A DNA stretch of 64,000 bases from assembly GCF_003326795.1 (NCBI RefSeq), contig NZ_JPWI01000001.1, positions 186,001 through 250,000 on the forward strand, read 5' to 3'. Both the position numbers and the translations under genes were made by a program. The notes beneath the pieces were generated by a model. It ran no database searches. It saw only the letters and a list, made by a program, of their open reading frames with translations, and was not told where the DNA came from. Positions within the stretch are counted from its first letter, which is position 1; every line of letters starts with the position of its first letter. Of this stretch, positions 9,328 through 17,052 are shown one piece after another. The DNA is from Thalassospira profundimaris. GTDB lineage: Bacteria; Pseudomonadota; Alphaproteobacteria; Rhodospirillales; Thalassospiraceae.

Positions 9328-9972
9328 TCAGTCATCCTCGCCCATATGGGTGCGGATATGCGCCATAACGGCATCGAACACTGCATTGGCATTCAGACGG
9401 TCCGTATCGATATGGATTGCGTCTTTTGCCATGGTGAGCGGTGCGACATCGCGAGCACTGTCTCGGGCATCCCGTTCTTCAAGCTCTTTGAGAACGCGCT
9501 CGTATATAGCAGCGGGATTTTTTTCCTGCAACTGTTTGAACCGACGGTTTGCGCGTTCTTCGACCGAAGCGGTCAGATAAAACTTGATCGGGGCTTCCGG
9601 GCAAACGACCGTTCCAATATCACGACCATCAAGAACCGCCCCGTGCTTGCCCCCGGGCGGGGTGGTTGCAAGGCTGCGCTGGAAATCAAGCAATACCTCG
9701 CGAACCCTTGGAATCGCTGCAACTTTTGACGCAGCGGTGCCGACTTCCTCGCTGCGGAGCTCTTCGCCCTGCAGATCATCGGCACTCAGATTTTTGGCCG
9801 CGCCAACCGCGGCAGTTTCGTCTTCCGGGTCGGCATTTGAGGCCAAAACTTTCGCACCGGTGGCCCGATATAAAAGGCCCGTATCAAGGTAGGCATAGTC
9901 CATTGCGTCCGCGACTCGACGCGCCAAAGTCCCCTTGCCGGACGCTGCCGGCCCATCAATGGCGATGATCAT
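9328..9972 (-). CDS. cmk: Cytidylate kinase
   Basis: Phosphorylates CMP and dCMP with ATP. 214 residues, normal for the bacterial enzyme. The P-loop 'IDGPAASGKGTLAR' is at residues 5-18, followed by 'YLDTGLLYRA' of the CMP-binding site and 'DGRDIGTVV', with the long NMP-binding insert characteristic of bacterial CMP kinases. It sits between aroA and rpsA, the classical order aroA-cmk-rpsA. The aroA stop lies about 90 bp upstream. Confidence 0.96.
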   Translation of the reverse strand: MIIAIDGPAASGKGTLARRVADAMDYAYLDTGLLYRATGAKVLASNADPEDETAAVGAAKNLSADDLQGEELRSEEVGTAASKVAAIPRVREVLLDFQRSLATTPPGGKHGAVLDGRDIGTVVCPEAPIKFYLTASVEERANRRFKQLQEKNPAAIYERVLKELEERDARDSARDVAPLTMAKDAIHIDTDRLNANAVFDAVMAHIRTHMGEDD

Positions 9973-10063
9973 ATGCTTCGCTCCCTGCTTGTATTAACGG
10001 GTCCTGCCTATGGGTGGCCCATCGGTGGCTTGATATCGACTTTTATATATTGGGACAGATCGA

Positions 10064-11407
10064 TCAGGAATGTAGCGCAAATTTTGCGCCCATATCGCCC
10101 ATCAGTTTTTCAAAGTTCGGGAAGCTTGTGGCAATCGGATTGGCATCATCAACCGAAACCGGTTTTTCCGCGCCAAGACCAAGAACCAGGAACGACATCG
10201 CGATGCGGTGATCAAGATGGGTTTCAACCATGCCGCCGCCGGGGACAACACCACCGGTAACAATCAGATCGTCGCCTTCGATCCGGTGGATCACGCCATT
10301 GGCTTCAAGGCCTGCTGCCACCGCAGCCAGACGATCAGATTCCTTGACGCGCAACTCTTCAAGATCACACATGCGGGTTTCGCCATCGGCATAGGCAGCA
10401 GCCACCGCAAGCACCGGATATTCGTCAATCATTGACGGCGCGCGTTCGGCCGGAACAACGATCCCCTTAAGACGGTTTTTGCCGGTCACCACCAGATCAC
10501 CGATGGTTTCACCAGCTTCCTCGCGTTCATTGGTGATCGTGATATCGCCACCCATTTCGATCAGGGTGGTGATCAGACCGGTGCGCAACGGGTTCAGGCA
10601 CACGTCCCGGATGATCACGCGGGAGTCCGGGTTGATCAGGGCGGCGACCATCGGAAATGCTGCCGAGCTTGGATCGGTCGGAACAACAATATCAGCCGCC
10701 TTCATTTCGACCGGACCGGTCAGGCTGACGGTGCGACCGCCATCGTCATTGACCTTCACATCCACATCGACGCCAAAGTGGCGCAGCATGCGTTCGGTGT
10801 GATCACGCGACGGTTTGGGTTCGATCACGGTCGTGGTGCCAGTCGTATTCAGACCTGCCAGCATCACAGCCGATTTCACCTGGGCCGAGGCCATCGGCAG
10901 GGTATAGGTCACGGGTTTTGCCTCGTCCGTGCCAATAACGGCCATCGGCGGGCGGCCACGGTCACGGGTAATGAATTGTGCGCCAAATTCCGAAAGCGGA
11001 TCGGCCACACGGCCCATCGGGCGTTTGCACAGCGATGCATCGCCGGTAAAGAACGTCGTGATCGGATGGGTGGCAACGATTCCCGCCATCAGACGAATGC
11101 CGGTCCCGGCATTGCCCATATCGATCACGCTATCAGGTTCACGAAGCGCACCGACACCAACACCGGTCACATGCCAGGTCCCGTCATCATCCCGGGTAAC
11201 GGTGGCACCGAGTTTGCGCATGGCGTCTGCGGTCGCCAGAACGTCTTCGCCTTCAAGCAGGCCCGTTACCTTGGTCGTACCAATTGCCAGACCACCAAAC
11301 ATCAGGGAACGATGGGAAATTGATTTGTCACCCGGTACCCGGATATCGCCCGAAATTGGCCCGGTCTTGGCCGAGGAAAGCGGGCGTTTGGTCTGCGAAG
11401 AACTCAT
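10064..11407 (-). CDS. aroA: 3-phosphoshikimate 1-carboxyvinyltransferase (EPSP synthase)
   Basis: Shikimate pathway enzyme transferring enolpyruvyl from PEP to shikimate 3-phosphate. 447 residues. 'PGDKSISHRSLM' (PEP/S3P-binding Lys and Ser-Arg) at about residue 26, 'GNAGTGIRLM' at about residue 98 and 'LRVKESDR' near residue 350 are intact. 'GNAGTGIRL' resembles the class II rather than the E. coli-type loop, so reduced glyphosate sensitivity is possible, but that is inference. First gene of the aroA-cmk-rpsA block. Confidence 0.97.
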   Translation of the reverse strand: MSSSQTKRPLSSAKTGPISGDIRVPGDKSISHRSLMFGGLAIGTTKVTGLLEGEDVLATADAMRKLGATVTRDDDGTWHVTGVGVGALREPDSVIDMGNAGTGIRLMAGIVATHPITTFFTGDASLCKRPMGRVADPLSEFGAQFITRDRGRPPMAVIGTDEAKPVTYTLPMASAQVKSAVMLAGLNTTGTTTVIEPKPSRDHTERMLRHFGVDVDVKVNDDGGRTVSLTGPVEMKAADIVVPTDPSSAAFPMVAALINPDSRVIIRDVCLNPLRTGLITTLIEMGGDITITNEREEAGETIGDLVVTGKNRLKGIVVPAERAPSMIDEYPVLAVAAAYADGETRMCDLEELRVKESDRLAAVAAGLEANGVIHRIEGDDLIVTGGVVPGGGMVETHLDHRIAMSFLVLGLGAEKPVSVDDANPIATSFPNFEKLMGDMGAKFALHS

Positions 11408-11768
11408 TTAGCCATACCTGTCAGTAAATTGTTTTATCATCCCTTGTGCCGCCACCCAGAAAAGCCGAGACGTGTTGCCGTGATTTCAGGCGCTCAGGCG
11501 TCTTCAGATTGCGCGCCCAAAGCTCTAGCACAAGCGGTTATCAGGCACCAGTATCGAAGCCAAATTTTGACGGGATGATTGCACGGATTGCGGGCCTGTT
11601 TCACATCATTGACGGATCAAAGGACAAAAGGATCAATTTCCTTTTGACAAGCCGCCAACAAGATGGCAATTGGGCCTTTCAGACATTACGCTTTGCGCTG
11701 CGTTGCAGCACTTCGCGACAGAAAGTCTTTTTCTTAGATGATAACGGTAATTAAGAGGATTTGCCGTA
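11408..11768. other. Intergenic region between aroA and the FYDLN gene
   Basis: 361 bp between divergent genes. A 102-residue plus-strand frame here has no ribosome site and no recognisable motif and I do not call it. The region must hold promoters for both directions, but no strong consensus is visible. AGAGGA lies 12 bases upstream of the FYDLN gene ATG. Confidence 0.45.
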
Positions 11769-12074
11769 ATGTCAGCACGCGGTAAGAAACGTCACTGCCT
11801 CGCCTGTGGTACCAAGTATTATGACCTGAACCGTAGCCCGGTTGTTTGCCCGAAATGCAAAACACCTGATGGCGTGACCAAGGTCAAGAAAGCCGCGGTT
11901 GCCAAACCGGCACCGGAAGAAGACGAAGATATCGATGACGTCACCGATCTTGACGATGATGTCGATGCGGATCTCGATGACGATATTCTTGAAGATGCCT
12001 CTGATCTCGGCGAAGACGACGATGATCTTGGCGAAGTCTACGAGCATGTCGAATCTGATGACGACGACCGCTAA
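11769..12074 (+). CDS. FYDLN acid-domain protein (TIGR02300 family)
   Basis: 101 residues. The N-terminal 35 residues form a zinc-ribbon-like unit with two Cys-x-x-Cys pairs ('HCLACGTKYYDLN' and 'VCPKCK'), and the Phe/Tyr-Tyr-Asp-Leu-Asn core gives the family its name. The C-terminal half is almost entirely Asp and Glu, so the protein is very acidic. The family is confined largely to alphaproteobacteria and its role is unknown. Directly upstream of tRNA-Ala; good ribosome site AGAGGA. Confidence 0.9.
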   Translation: MSARGKKRHCLACGTKYYDLNRSPVVCPKCKTPDGVTKVKKAAVAKPAPEEDEDIDDVTDLDDDVDADLDDDILEDASDLGEDDDDLGEVYEHVESDDDDR

Positions 12075-12172
12075 GAAATTTTGAAAATAGGTCTTGCCAA
12101 CATTTGGTGAACCTTCTAAATATGCGCCGCGCCGCAGAGAAAGCTCAGGCAAATCTGCGACGCGGACAAAGT

Positions 12173-12251
<79 letters not shown>

Positions 12252-12263
<12 letters not shown>

Positions 12264-12282
12264 TTTCTGCGACGGGTTTTGT
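12252..12282 (+). terminator. Terminator of the tRNA-Ala gene
   Basis: Stem aaaacccgt-t-gc / gc-g-acgggtttt just after the CCA end; its left arm lies within the attachment repeat and its right arm is very similar to that of the copy at 18447-18475. Confidence 0.75.
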
Positions 12283-12297
12283 TGTTTCCGGGTTTGC

Positions 12298-13320
12298 TCA
12301 ATTTGCCGGTTTCGTGAACATGCTCACGATATCCGCCCTCGGAGCCAGCGTTTCGGCCAGCGAAGACAGATACTCCGGCGACCATTTCCGATACACCCGC
12401 GTCACGGTTTCCCGTGTCGTCGCGGTCATATCCGAAATCTGATCGACTGAATGCCCGGCCATCGCCAACCAAGAAATCACCGAATGTTTCAGCACATGCG
12501 GCGATACCGGATCGAGCCCCGCATTCACACATGCCTGCCGGAACGACTTCTTGATATCGGCCAGCGGTTTCCCGTTGTACTCGACCACATAGGGCGTTTG
12601 CGCATACCGTTTCACATCCAAAAGCATCTTTGCCGTAGCTTCGCTGATCGGGACAACCGTCCGTCGCTTCCCGGTAACTTCCCTGTCCGGGTCCTGAAAG
12701 TCGATATGCGGACGATCCAGATTTACCCGATCCCATGTGAGTTGCAGGATTGCCGATTTCCGGGCTGCGGTTGACATCGCAACCAGTATGAAAACCTTCA
12801 AATGCTGTGGCCCTGCGGCTTCCAACAACTGATAGGCTTGCTCTTGAGTTAGCCACTTCTCGCGTGGGGGAGCTTTGCCCGGTGTGTCGATTTCCGGCAC
12901 CACTTCGATCCACCCCTTTTTCAAGGCATAGTTCAGGGTGGTGCGGAGCTCGATGAGCTCCGCCCGCAAACCGCCGGGACGGTGTTTTCTTTTCTTCCAA
13001 TAGGCATAAACGCGACTGGATGTGATCTGCTCCGGCAACAGTTTCCCGAAATGCTCGTGCAGGTGCTTGTGATAGTAGGGCGTGTTTTCCGCCCGTGCGC
13101 GTCCCTTGGCCTGAATGTCCGCCAACCGCTTTTCCAGCAGCTCCGAAACGGTCGCAGTGCTGGACGGGGCTTCGAGTTGGTTGACGACCTCTATCAAGCA
13201 TTGGTCAGCTTCCGTGCGATCTGCTGTGCCCGTAGACTTTGTCTCACCCCGATACCGGATATACCAGTTTTCACGGTTCTTGAGCTTGACGAGACGGGGT
13301 GGTTCTTCCTTGCGGGGCAT
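12298..13320 (-). CDS. Tyrosine recombinase/integrase of the tRNA-Ala element
   Basis: 340 residues: N-terminal beta region with 'NWYIRYRG', a SAM-like core-binding domain (about 55-140) and a catalytic domain (155-325). Arg187 in 'STAARKSA', Lys218 in 'TGKRR' and Tyr310 in 'VTRVYRKWSP' fit the family. The usual His-x-x-Arg box reads His275-Val-Leu-Lys278, and the later Gly-His is absent ('ISDMTATT'), so two of the canonical positions differ. The start at 13320 gives an integrase-like N-terminus; the frame continues upstream to 13392 without support. Lies 35 bp inside the left repeat, next to the target tRNA as expected. Confidence 0.9.
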   Translation of the reverse strand: MPRKEEPPRLVKLKNRENWYIRYRGETKSTGTADRTEADQCLIEVVNQLEAPSSTATVSELLEKRLADIQAKGRARAENTPYYHKHLHEHFGKLLPEQITSSRVYAYWKKRKHRPGGLRAELIELRTTLNYALKKGWIEVVPEIDTPGKAPPREKWLTQEQAYQLLEAAGPQHLKVFILVAMSTAARKSAILQLTWDRVNLDRPHIDFQDPDREVTGKRRTVVPISEATAKMLLDVKRYAQTPYVVEYNGKPLADIKKSFRQACVNAGLDPVSPHVLKHSVISWLAMAGHSVDQISDMTATTRETVTRVYRKWSPEYLSSLAETLAPRADIVSMFTKPAN

Positions 13321-13538
13321 GTGTAACGCTCCAGATATTCGGACAGGGACGATGCAGGCACACGGATGGTGCAACCGGGTCGCTGGATGCATGCCAGCTC
13401 ACCACGCTTCACCAATTGCCGTGCAGTTTCGTAGCAAACACCAAGACGGGCTGCGACCTCATGCAAGGTCAACAGCTTATCAAGTACTTGCGCTGTCACT
13501 CTGGAAACGTTAGGATCATGGGCGTTGAGACTACTCAT
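13194..13538 (-). CDS. HTH excisionase-like DNA-binding protein
   Basis: 114 residues with a winged-helix MerR/excisionase-type motif at about 22-70: 'LLTLHEVAARLGVCYETARQLVKRGELACI', split here only for description, followed by 'IRVPASSLSEYL', the classic HTH_17 pattern. Such proteins bend DNA at the attachment site and steer the integrase to excision. AAGGA stands 8 bases before the ATG. The last 42 codons overlap the integrase start by 127 bp in another frame, so the two are translationally linked. The C-terminal tail is Ser/Arg-rich with no clear fold. Confidence 0.75.
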   Translation of the reverse strand: MSSLNAHDPNVSRVTAQVLDKLLTLHEVAARLGVCYETARQLVKRGELACIQRPGCTIRVPASSLSEYLERYTCPARKNHPVSSSSRTVKTGISGIGVRQSLRAQQIARKLTNA

Positions 13539-13560
13539 GAATTAATCCTTTTAGGTTAGT

Positions 13561-13582
13561 TCAAGCTGCTCCAACAGCTTGA
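13561..13582. promoter_or_regulatory. Perfect 8-bp hairpin upstream of the excisionase gene
   Basis: tcaagctg-ctccaa-cagcttga lies 23 bp upstream of the excisionase start. No T tract follows on the minus strand, so it looks more like a leader hairpin or protein site than a terminator. Confidence 0.45.
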
Positions 13583-13601
13583 GTGGTTGACAGATTAGAA
13601 G

Positions 13602-13632
13602 CGGCTCGGATCACCCATCCGGGCCGTTTTTC
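13602..13632 (+). terminator. Terminator-like hairpin overlapping the XRE gene stop
   Basis: 10-bp stem cggctcggat / atccgggccg (one wobble) followed by five T residues on the plus strand. It covers the stop codon of the XRE gene on the other strand. It could block plus-strand readthrough into the element. Confidence 0.5.
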
Positions 13633-14261
13633 TTACCGGTGTAGTCATGACTTTGTGCTGCATAGTCGAAAGGGTCCTCCTCAGAACTACGAACGGGCCC
13701 CGGTATGCCCATACCGTGCATATTTGGCCGGAAAACTTTTCGTTCCAGCATTTTCTGCTCAAATGCATCCTCGGCTTCAATTACCTTTTTTGCCTCCTCT
13801 TTAATCCATTCCACACCGTCGGAACCGAACTTCTCTTTTGCTGTGTCAGGGTCCACAAACACGCGAACAGTTTCGCGCAGCAAATGATTATCCCGCAGCA
13901 AAGCAAACCATTGTTCCGACACATAGTTATGAGCTGGATGATCCATAAGCCAATCCTCATGTGTCTTCATGTAATAGTCGGCGTACTCTTCCTCGCCCAA
14001 ACAGCTTAGAAGAGCCGTCAAAGGGCTGATCTCCAACGAAAAGCACAGAGCCGCCAACTTTGGACTTGGCGGAAACTGTCCATCATCTTCCAAACCAGCC
14101 TTTTCGTAACGAACTAGCGAGTTCTCGCTAACACCTGCCTCTTTCGCAACGTGTGCACGGCTCAGACCCTGCTCTAAACGAGCCTTGGTGAGCAGTTCAC
14201 CCAATGGAATTTGAGCATTCTTACGCCGCGACATCAAAACCTCAACATGGTGTAAATTCAT
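13611..14261 (-). CDS. XRE-family transcriptional regulator A
   Basis: 216 residues. A lambda-repressor-like HTH is at about 19-60 ('LGELLTKARLEQGLSRAHVA', 'SENSLVRYEKAG'). The remaining 155 residues are mostly helical, acidic, with no enzyme motif that I recognise. The start at 14261 has AAAGG 5 bases upstream; a second start at 14234 (TGAGG upstream) is also possible, and the frame extends to 14408 without a ribosome site. Likely the element's repressor or a regulator of int/xis. A dyad at 14284-14300 lies just upstream. Confidence 0.75.
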   Translation of the reverse strand: MNLHHVEVLMSRRKNAQIPLGELLTKARLEQGLSRAHVAKEAGVSENSLVRYEKAGLEDDGQFPPSPKLAALCFSLEISPLTALLSCLGEEEYADYYMKTHEDWLMDHPAHNYVSEQWFALLRDNHLLRETVRVFVDPDTAKEKFGSDGVEWIKEEAKKVIEAEDAFEQKMLERKVFRPNMHGMGIPGPVRSSEEDPFDYAAQSHDYTGKKNGPDG

Positions 14262-14283
14262 TACCTTTTTGAAGGTGCCGAAT

Positions 14284-14300
14284 TTGACCAATTTTGTCAA
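14284..14300. promoter_or_regulatory. Inverted repeat upstream of XRE regulator A
   Basis: ttgac-caatttt-gtcaa, a 17-nt dyad 23 bp upstream of the likely start, placed as an autoregulatory operator would be. On the minus strand it includes TTGACA, which could be a -35 element; no convincing -10 follows. Confidence 0.45.
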
Positions 14301-14361
14301 CGGCATTTCTCGCATAGATTGCCAACTGGCAAACGAAAGCCCCATTTGTTCGATCCCTTCA

Positions 14362-14688
14362 CTAAACATTGCGCCGCTCCTCCTGCTCACCAAGGTACTG
14401 GTCTGCAAAGAAACTTAGGGGCAATGTCGCTGCCTCTGCCTGATCCGCATTGATGAAACCCCGCTTTGCATAGTCCACTGCACGGGCTGTTATCGCATCG
14501 GTCAGAAAATCTATCGGGTTGATATCCGCATACTCTGCAACTTGCTGCGCAGCACGCAAGATTGCCCTGGCCACGACAATCTGATCATGATCAATCACAT
14601 CGCAGAACATCATTCCAGCCACACCAAATGTCGTTTTCTGACGGTGCTCTTGCTTTCTGATTGCGGTTTTGCTCATTGGTGCATTCAT
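14362..14688 (-). CDS. Hypothetical protein of the integrated element
   Basis: 108 residues, no recognised family. Mostly alpha-helical by composition: a basic N-terminus ('RKQEHRQK'), an Ala/Ile-rich helix around 38-58 and an acidic C-terminus. GAGGAG stands 8 bases upstream of the ATG, so translation is well supported. It lies between the two XRE regulators on the same strand and is probably cotranscribed with them. No signal peptide or membrane segment. Confidence 0.65.
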   Translation of the reverse strand: MNAPMSKTAIRKQEHRQKTTFGVAGMMFCDVIDHDQIVVARAILRAAQQVAEYADINPIDFLTDAITARAVDYAKRGFINADQAEAATLPLSFFADQYLGEQEERRNV

Positions 14689-14750
14689 CGTTTCAACTCC
14701 TCGGTTTGAATGAGTGGCGCGGGCATTGGATCACCCGCGCCGTTATGCGA

Positions 14751-15587
14751 TCAGGCCGCAACTTCCAGTTCCCGCGCCGGGAATTGCCCCGGATCGGTGA
14801 AATTGACCCCCTTTCCCATCAAGGCCAGCTTGCGCAGAGGTTCACGGATAAGAGGCACGAACTCGGCGTAATCGCCCCAGCAATCGGACCAGCCGAGATA
14901 GCGCGGCTCTTCGATGTCGAATTCGTCTTTGATTTCGTCGGCAACTGTGACCAATGCTTCACGGTCGATGGCGTAAAGATCAGCCCCAAGAATTGCCGTA
15001 TCAACAATGCGCTCTTCGACCAAACCACAGAAACGCTGCGCTTCATCGACATCCTCGACAAACAGGCCGAAAATACCGTCTGCGGTAGGGCGATCACCTT
15101 CAAACAGACCTCGTGTCTCGGCCAACGCCTCCAGTTCGTCACTTTCAAGACGTTTCATTGCTGCATTCAATTCGCTTACCAGAGCCATGGCGCGACGCTG
15201 CGAACCATCGAACCCGGCAACTCGAAACGCAGCCAACTCTTCAAGCATTGCCTCAACAACCGGCAATTCCCCGGCAACTTCCTTTGGAACTGATTGTTCT
15301 TCCATGGGAGTTTCCCCAACAGCCTCTTTGGAGCTTTCCTTGGGTGCTTCCTCGGCCCCTGCCATTTCACCGAAAGGCAGTTTGTACAAATCACAAAGTG
15401 CCTTGAGACGGGTCAGCGTCGGCTCCGACGATCCGGCTTCGTAATGCTCAAGCGTCTTGGCAGGAATGCCGGTTTCATCCTGCACCTTGGCACGGGAAAA
15501 CCCGAGTTCATCACGCGCCGCACGCAGCTTTGCACCCATCGTTGCGATGGCATCATTTTCCGGTAGATCACGAACTTGTTTAACCAT
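14751..15587 (-). CDS. XRE-family transcriptional regulator B
   Basis: 278 residues. N-terminal HTH at about 18-75 ('LRAARDELGFSRAKVQDETG', then 'LEHYEAG'), followed by a Glu/Pro-rich linker (78-110), a helical middle and a C-terminal part with 'YLGWSDCWGDYAEF'. AAAGGAAA lies 8 bases upstream of the ATG. Only the DNA-binding domain is recognisable. A strong dyad at 15615-15637 sits immediately upstream, fitting self-regulation. Confidence 0.78.
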   Translation of the reverse strand: MVKQVRDLPENDAIATMGAKLRAARDELGFSRAKVQDETGIPAKTLEHYEAGSSEPTLTRLKALCDLYKLPFGEMAGAEEAPKESSKEAVGETPMEEQSVPKEVAGELPVVEAMLEELAAFRVAGFDGSQRRAMALVSELNAAMKRLESDELEALAETRGLFEGDRPTADGIFGLFVEDVDEAQRFCGLVEERIVDTAILGADLYAIDREALVTVADEIKDEFDIEEPRYLGWSDCWGDYAEFVPLIREPLRKLALMGKGVNFTDPGQFPARELEVAA

Positions 15588-15607
15588 TCTGGTTTCCTTT
15601 CATGTGT

Positions 15608-15642
15608 CCCACCTCCCTACGTAACGTTAACGTAGGGCATGG
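15608..15642. promoter_or_regulatory. Nested inverted repeat upstream of XRE regulator B
   Basis: ccctacgt-aacgtta-acgtaggg (15615-15637) is a perfect 8-bp dyad with a near-palindromic centre, and outer tccca/tggga arms extend it. It lies 28-50 bp before the regulator's start codon, an operator-like position. Confidence 0.55.
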
Positions 15643-15649
15643 GAGTTTC

Positions 15650-15666
15650 CCGGGGACATTCCCCGG
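15650..15666. other. GC hairpin at the 3' end of the Rep gene
   Basis: ccgggg-acatt-ccccgg, perfect 6-bp stem, 20 bp past the rep stop. It lacks a T tract on the minus strand, so its role as terminator is doubtful. Confidence 0.4.
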
Positions 15667-15685
15667 CAGTTTGATCCCGTGTGCT

Positions 15686-16912
15686 CTATGCACCTGCGGG
15701 ACTTCCCGAAACCACTTCGGGAACCTTGTCCGGGCATTGCCCGTATCGCGTATCGGAACGGCCACCACGCACGACACCATCGCTGTCGATGATCTCGTAT
15801 CGTCGCGTGACCTTTCGCATTTTTCGTTTGAAGTCTTTGGCCTTTGGCCCACGCACATGCTGCGTGATCAGGGTTGCTATCTGGCTGGGTAGATCGGCCG
15901 AAATTTCGTCTTCATCCATGCCGGTCAAGACGGCCAGATTTGCGGACAAGCCGACAAGCTGCGCCGTGATGGTCTGGCGCTGCTGATCTTCCATAACCTG
16001 CTTGATAACGCCCGGTGTGGCATTGCTGGACCAATCGGACAGATCGCTGGTTATGCAGTCCTTCGCAGCGATCCAGATCGGGTCATCTTCAATGCGCGTG
16101 ACGTTCTCGTGTTCGCCCCATGTGCGCGACTTGTAACGTATCTGGGACATCGCATCTTTGAACACATCACCCAGCACACGGCGCAAATCCTCCCAGCGAC
16201 GGCATGCCCACTGTTCGTAGAGATGTTTTTTCCCCGCACGAATTTCGATCCGCCAGATACGGTCGCCGCTGCTATCAAGTTCCTCACGGTCAATATCCCA
16301 GATCGGCCACCAATAGCCCTTCTGCTTCTTTATGACTTCGAGGCGCTTGTCATAGATGCAGATTTGCCGCCCCGGCATCTTCCCAATCGTGAAACCAGTG
16401 CAACGCTGGCCTTGCCATGCGTCTTGCCAATCATCACCGCTACGCTTGCTGGATGTTGTGCCATGCATTGAAAACCGTTCAGGACTGATCCTGAAGTCAC
16501 CCGGCACCCTCCAATCCATCGCAAAATCAACGCGACTGATGCTTTCATCGGTTACCGTCGCACCGATGGCCTCAAGCTCTGCATACATTCGCGCAACGGT
16601 CTGTTCGAACCCAAACGCCGCCAAAGTCGCACTTTTGCACGAAACCCGAATGCCCCAGTTTTCCCGGTTCTGTGACTTGGACATGAACCATTTGAAACCG
16701 AGATCGCCTGTATCAACGATGTAGGAATATCCGCCAGCACGAAGACCGGCCTGCCCAACATGGCCTTTGAATTTGCCGATCTCGACATACTGATCCTGTT
16801 TGAGTTCCTGAGACGCTTCTTTGCCTGCCTCAAGGGCTTCAACCGCCTTTGGTGGGATGAACCCCTTGAACGTCACATCAAGGCCGTCAAAGCCCGCGTA
16901 AATCAGCTTCAT
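15686..16912 (-). CDS. Rolling-circle-type replication initiator (Rep_trans/RstA-like)
   Basis: 408 residues. Three motifs in the order found in Rep_trans/RstA-type initiators are visible: 'SRVDFAMD' at 126-133, 'ICIYDKR' at 184-190 with the Tyr that would attack DNA, and 'WRIEIR' at 220-225. These enzymes nick one strand at an origin and start rolling-circle replication of small plasmids and filamentous phages. The C-terminal 180 residues are not recognised and end in a basic patch ('KAKDFKRKMRKVTRR'). GGGGG lies 6 bases upstream of the ATG. Family assignment is from motifs only. Confidence 0.6.
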   Translation of the reverse strand: MKLIYAGFDGLDVTFKGFIPPKAVEALEAGKEASQELKQDQYVEIGKFKGHVGQAGLRAGGYSYIVDTGDLGFKWFMSKSQNRENWGIRVSCKSATLAAFGFEQTVARMYAELEAIGATVTDESISRVDFAMDWRVPGDFRISPERFSMHGTTSSKRSGDDWQDAWQGQRCTGFTIGKMPGRQICIYDKRLEVIKKQKGYWWPIWDIDREELDSSGDRIWRIEIRAGKKHLYEQWACRRWEDLRRVLGDVFKDAMSQIRYKSRTWGEHENVTRIEDDPIWIAAKDCITSDLSDWSSNATPGVIKQVMEDQQRQTITAQLVGLSANLAVLTGMDEDEISADLPSQIATLITQHVRGPKAKDFKRKMRKVTRRYEIIDSDGVVRGGRSDTRYGQCPDKVPEVVSGSPAGA

Positions 16913-16932
16913 ATCTTACCCCCTGTCACCAG

Positions 16933-16994
16933 AGGGGGGCGTGATACAAAAACCGCCCCCCTGACATTTCTCTGGGCGCGGTTGTTCGCAACCG
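16933..16994. other. Two hairpins in the divergent region between rep and the plus-strand gene
   Basis: aggggggc / gcccccct (16933-16940 with 16955-16962) and cggttg-ttcg-caaccg (16979-16994), both perfect. They could be promoter-region operators or part of a replication origin. Confidence 0.5.
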
Positions 16995-17052
16995 ATACAC
17001 TTTGCGCGAGTATCCACTGGCTGAGATGCAGCCCAACGGTAAAGGCGCCCAA

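Noticed and set aside
11446-11754. 102-residue plus-strand frame upstream of the FYDLN gene
   Set aside because: No ribosome site, no family resemblance, and position in a divergent promoter region.
15580-15858. 92-residue minus-strand frame between regulator B and rep
   Set aside because: It covers the dyad and the end of rep in a different frame, has no ribosome site and no recognisable composition.
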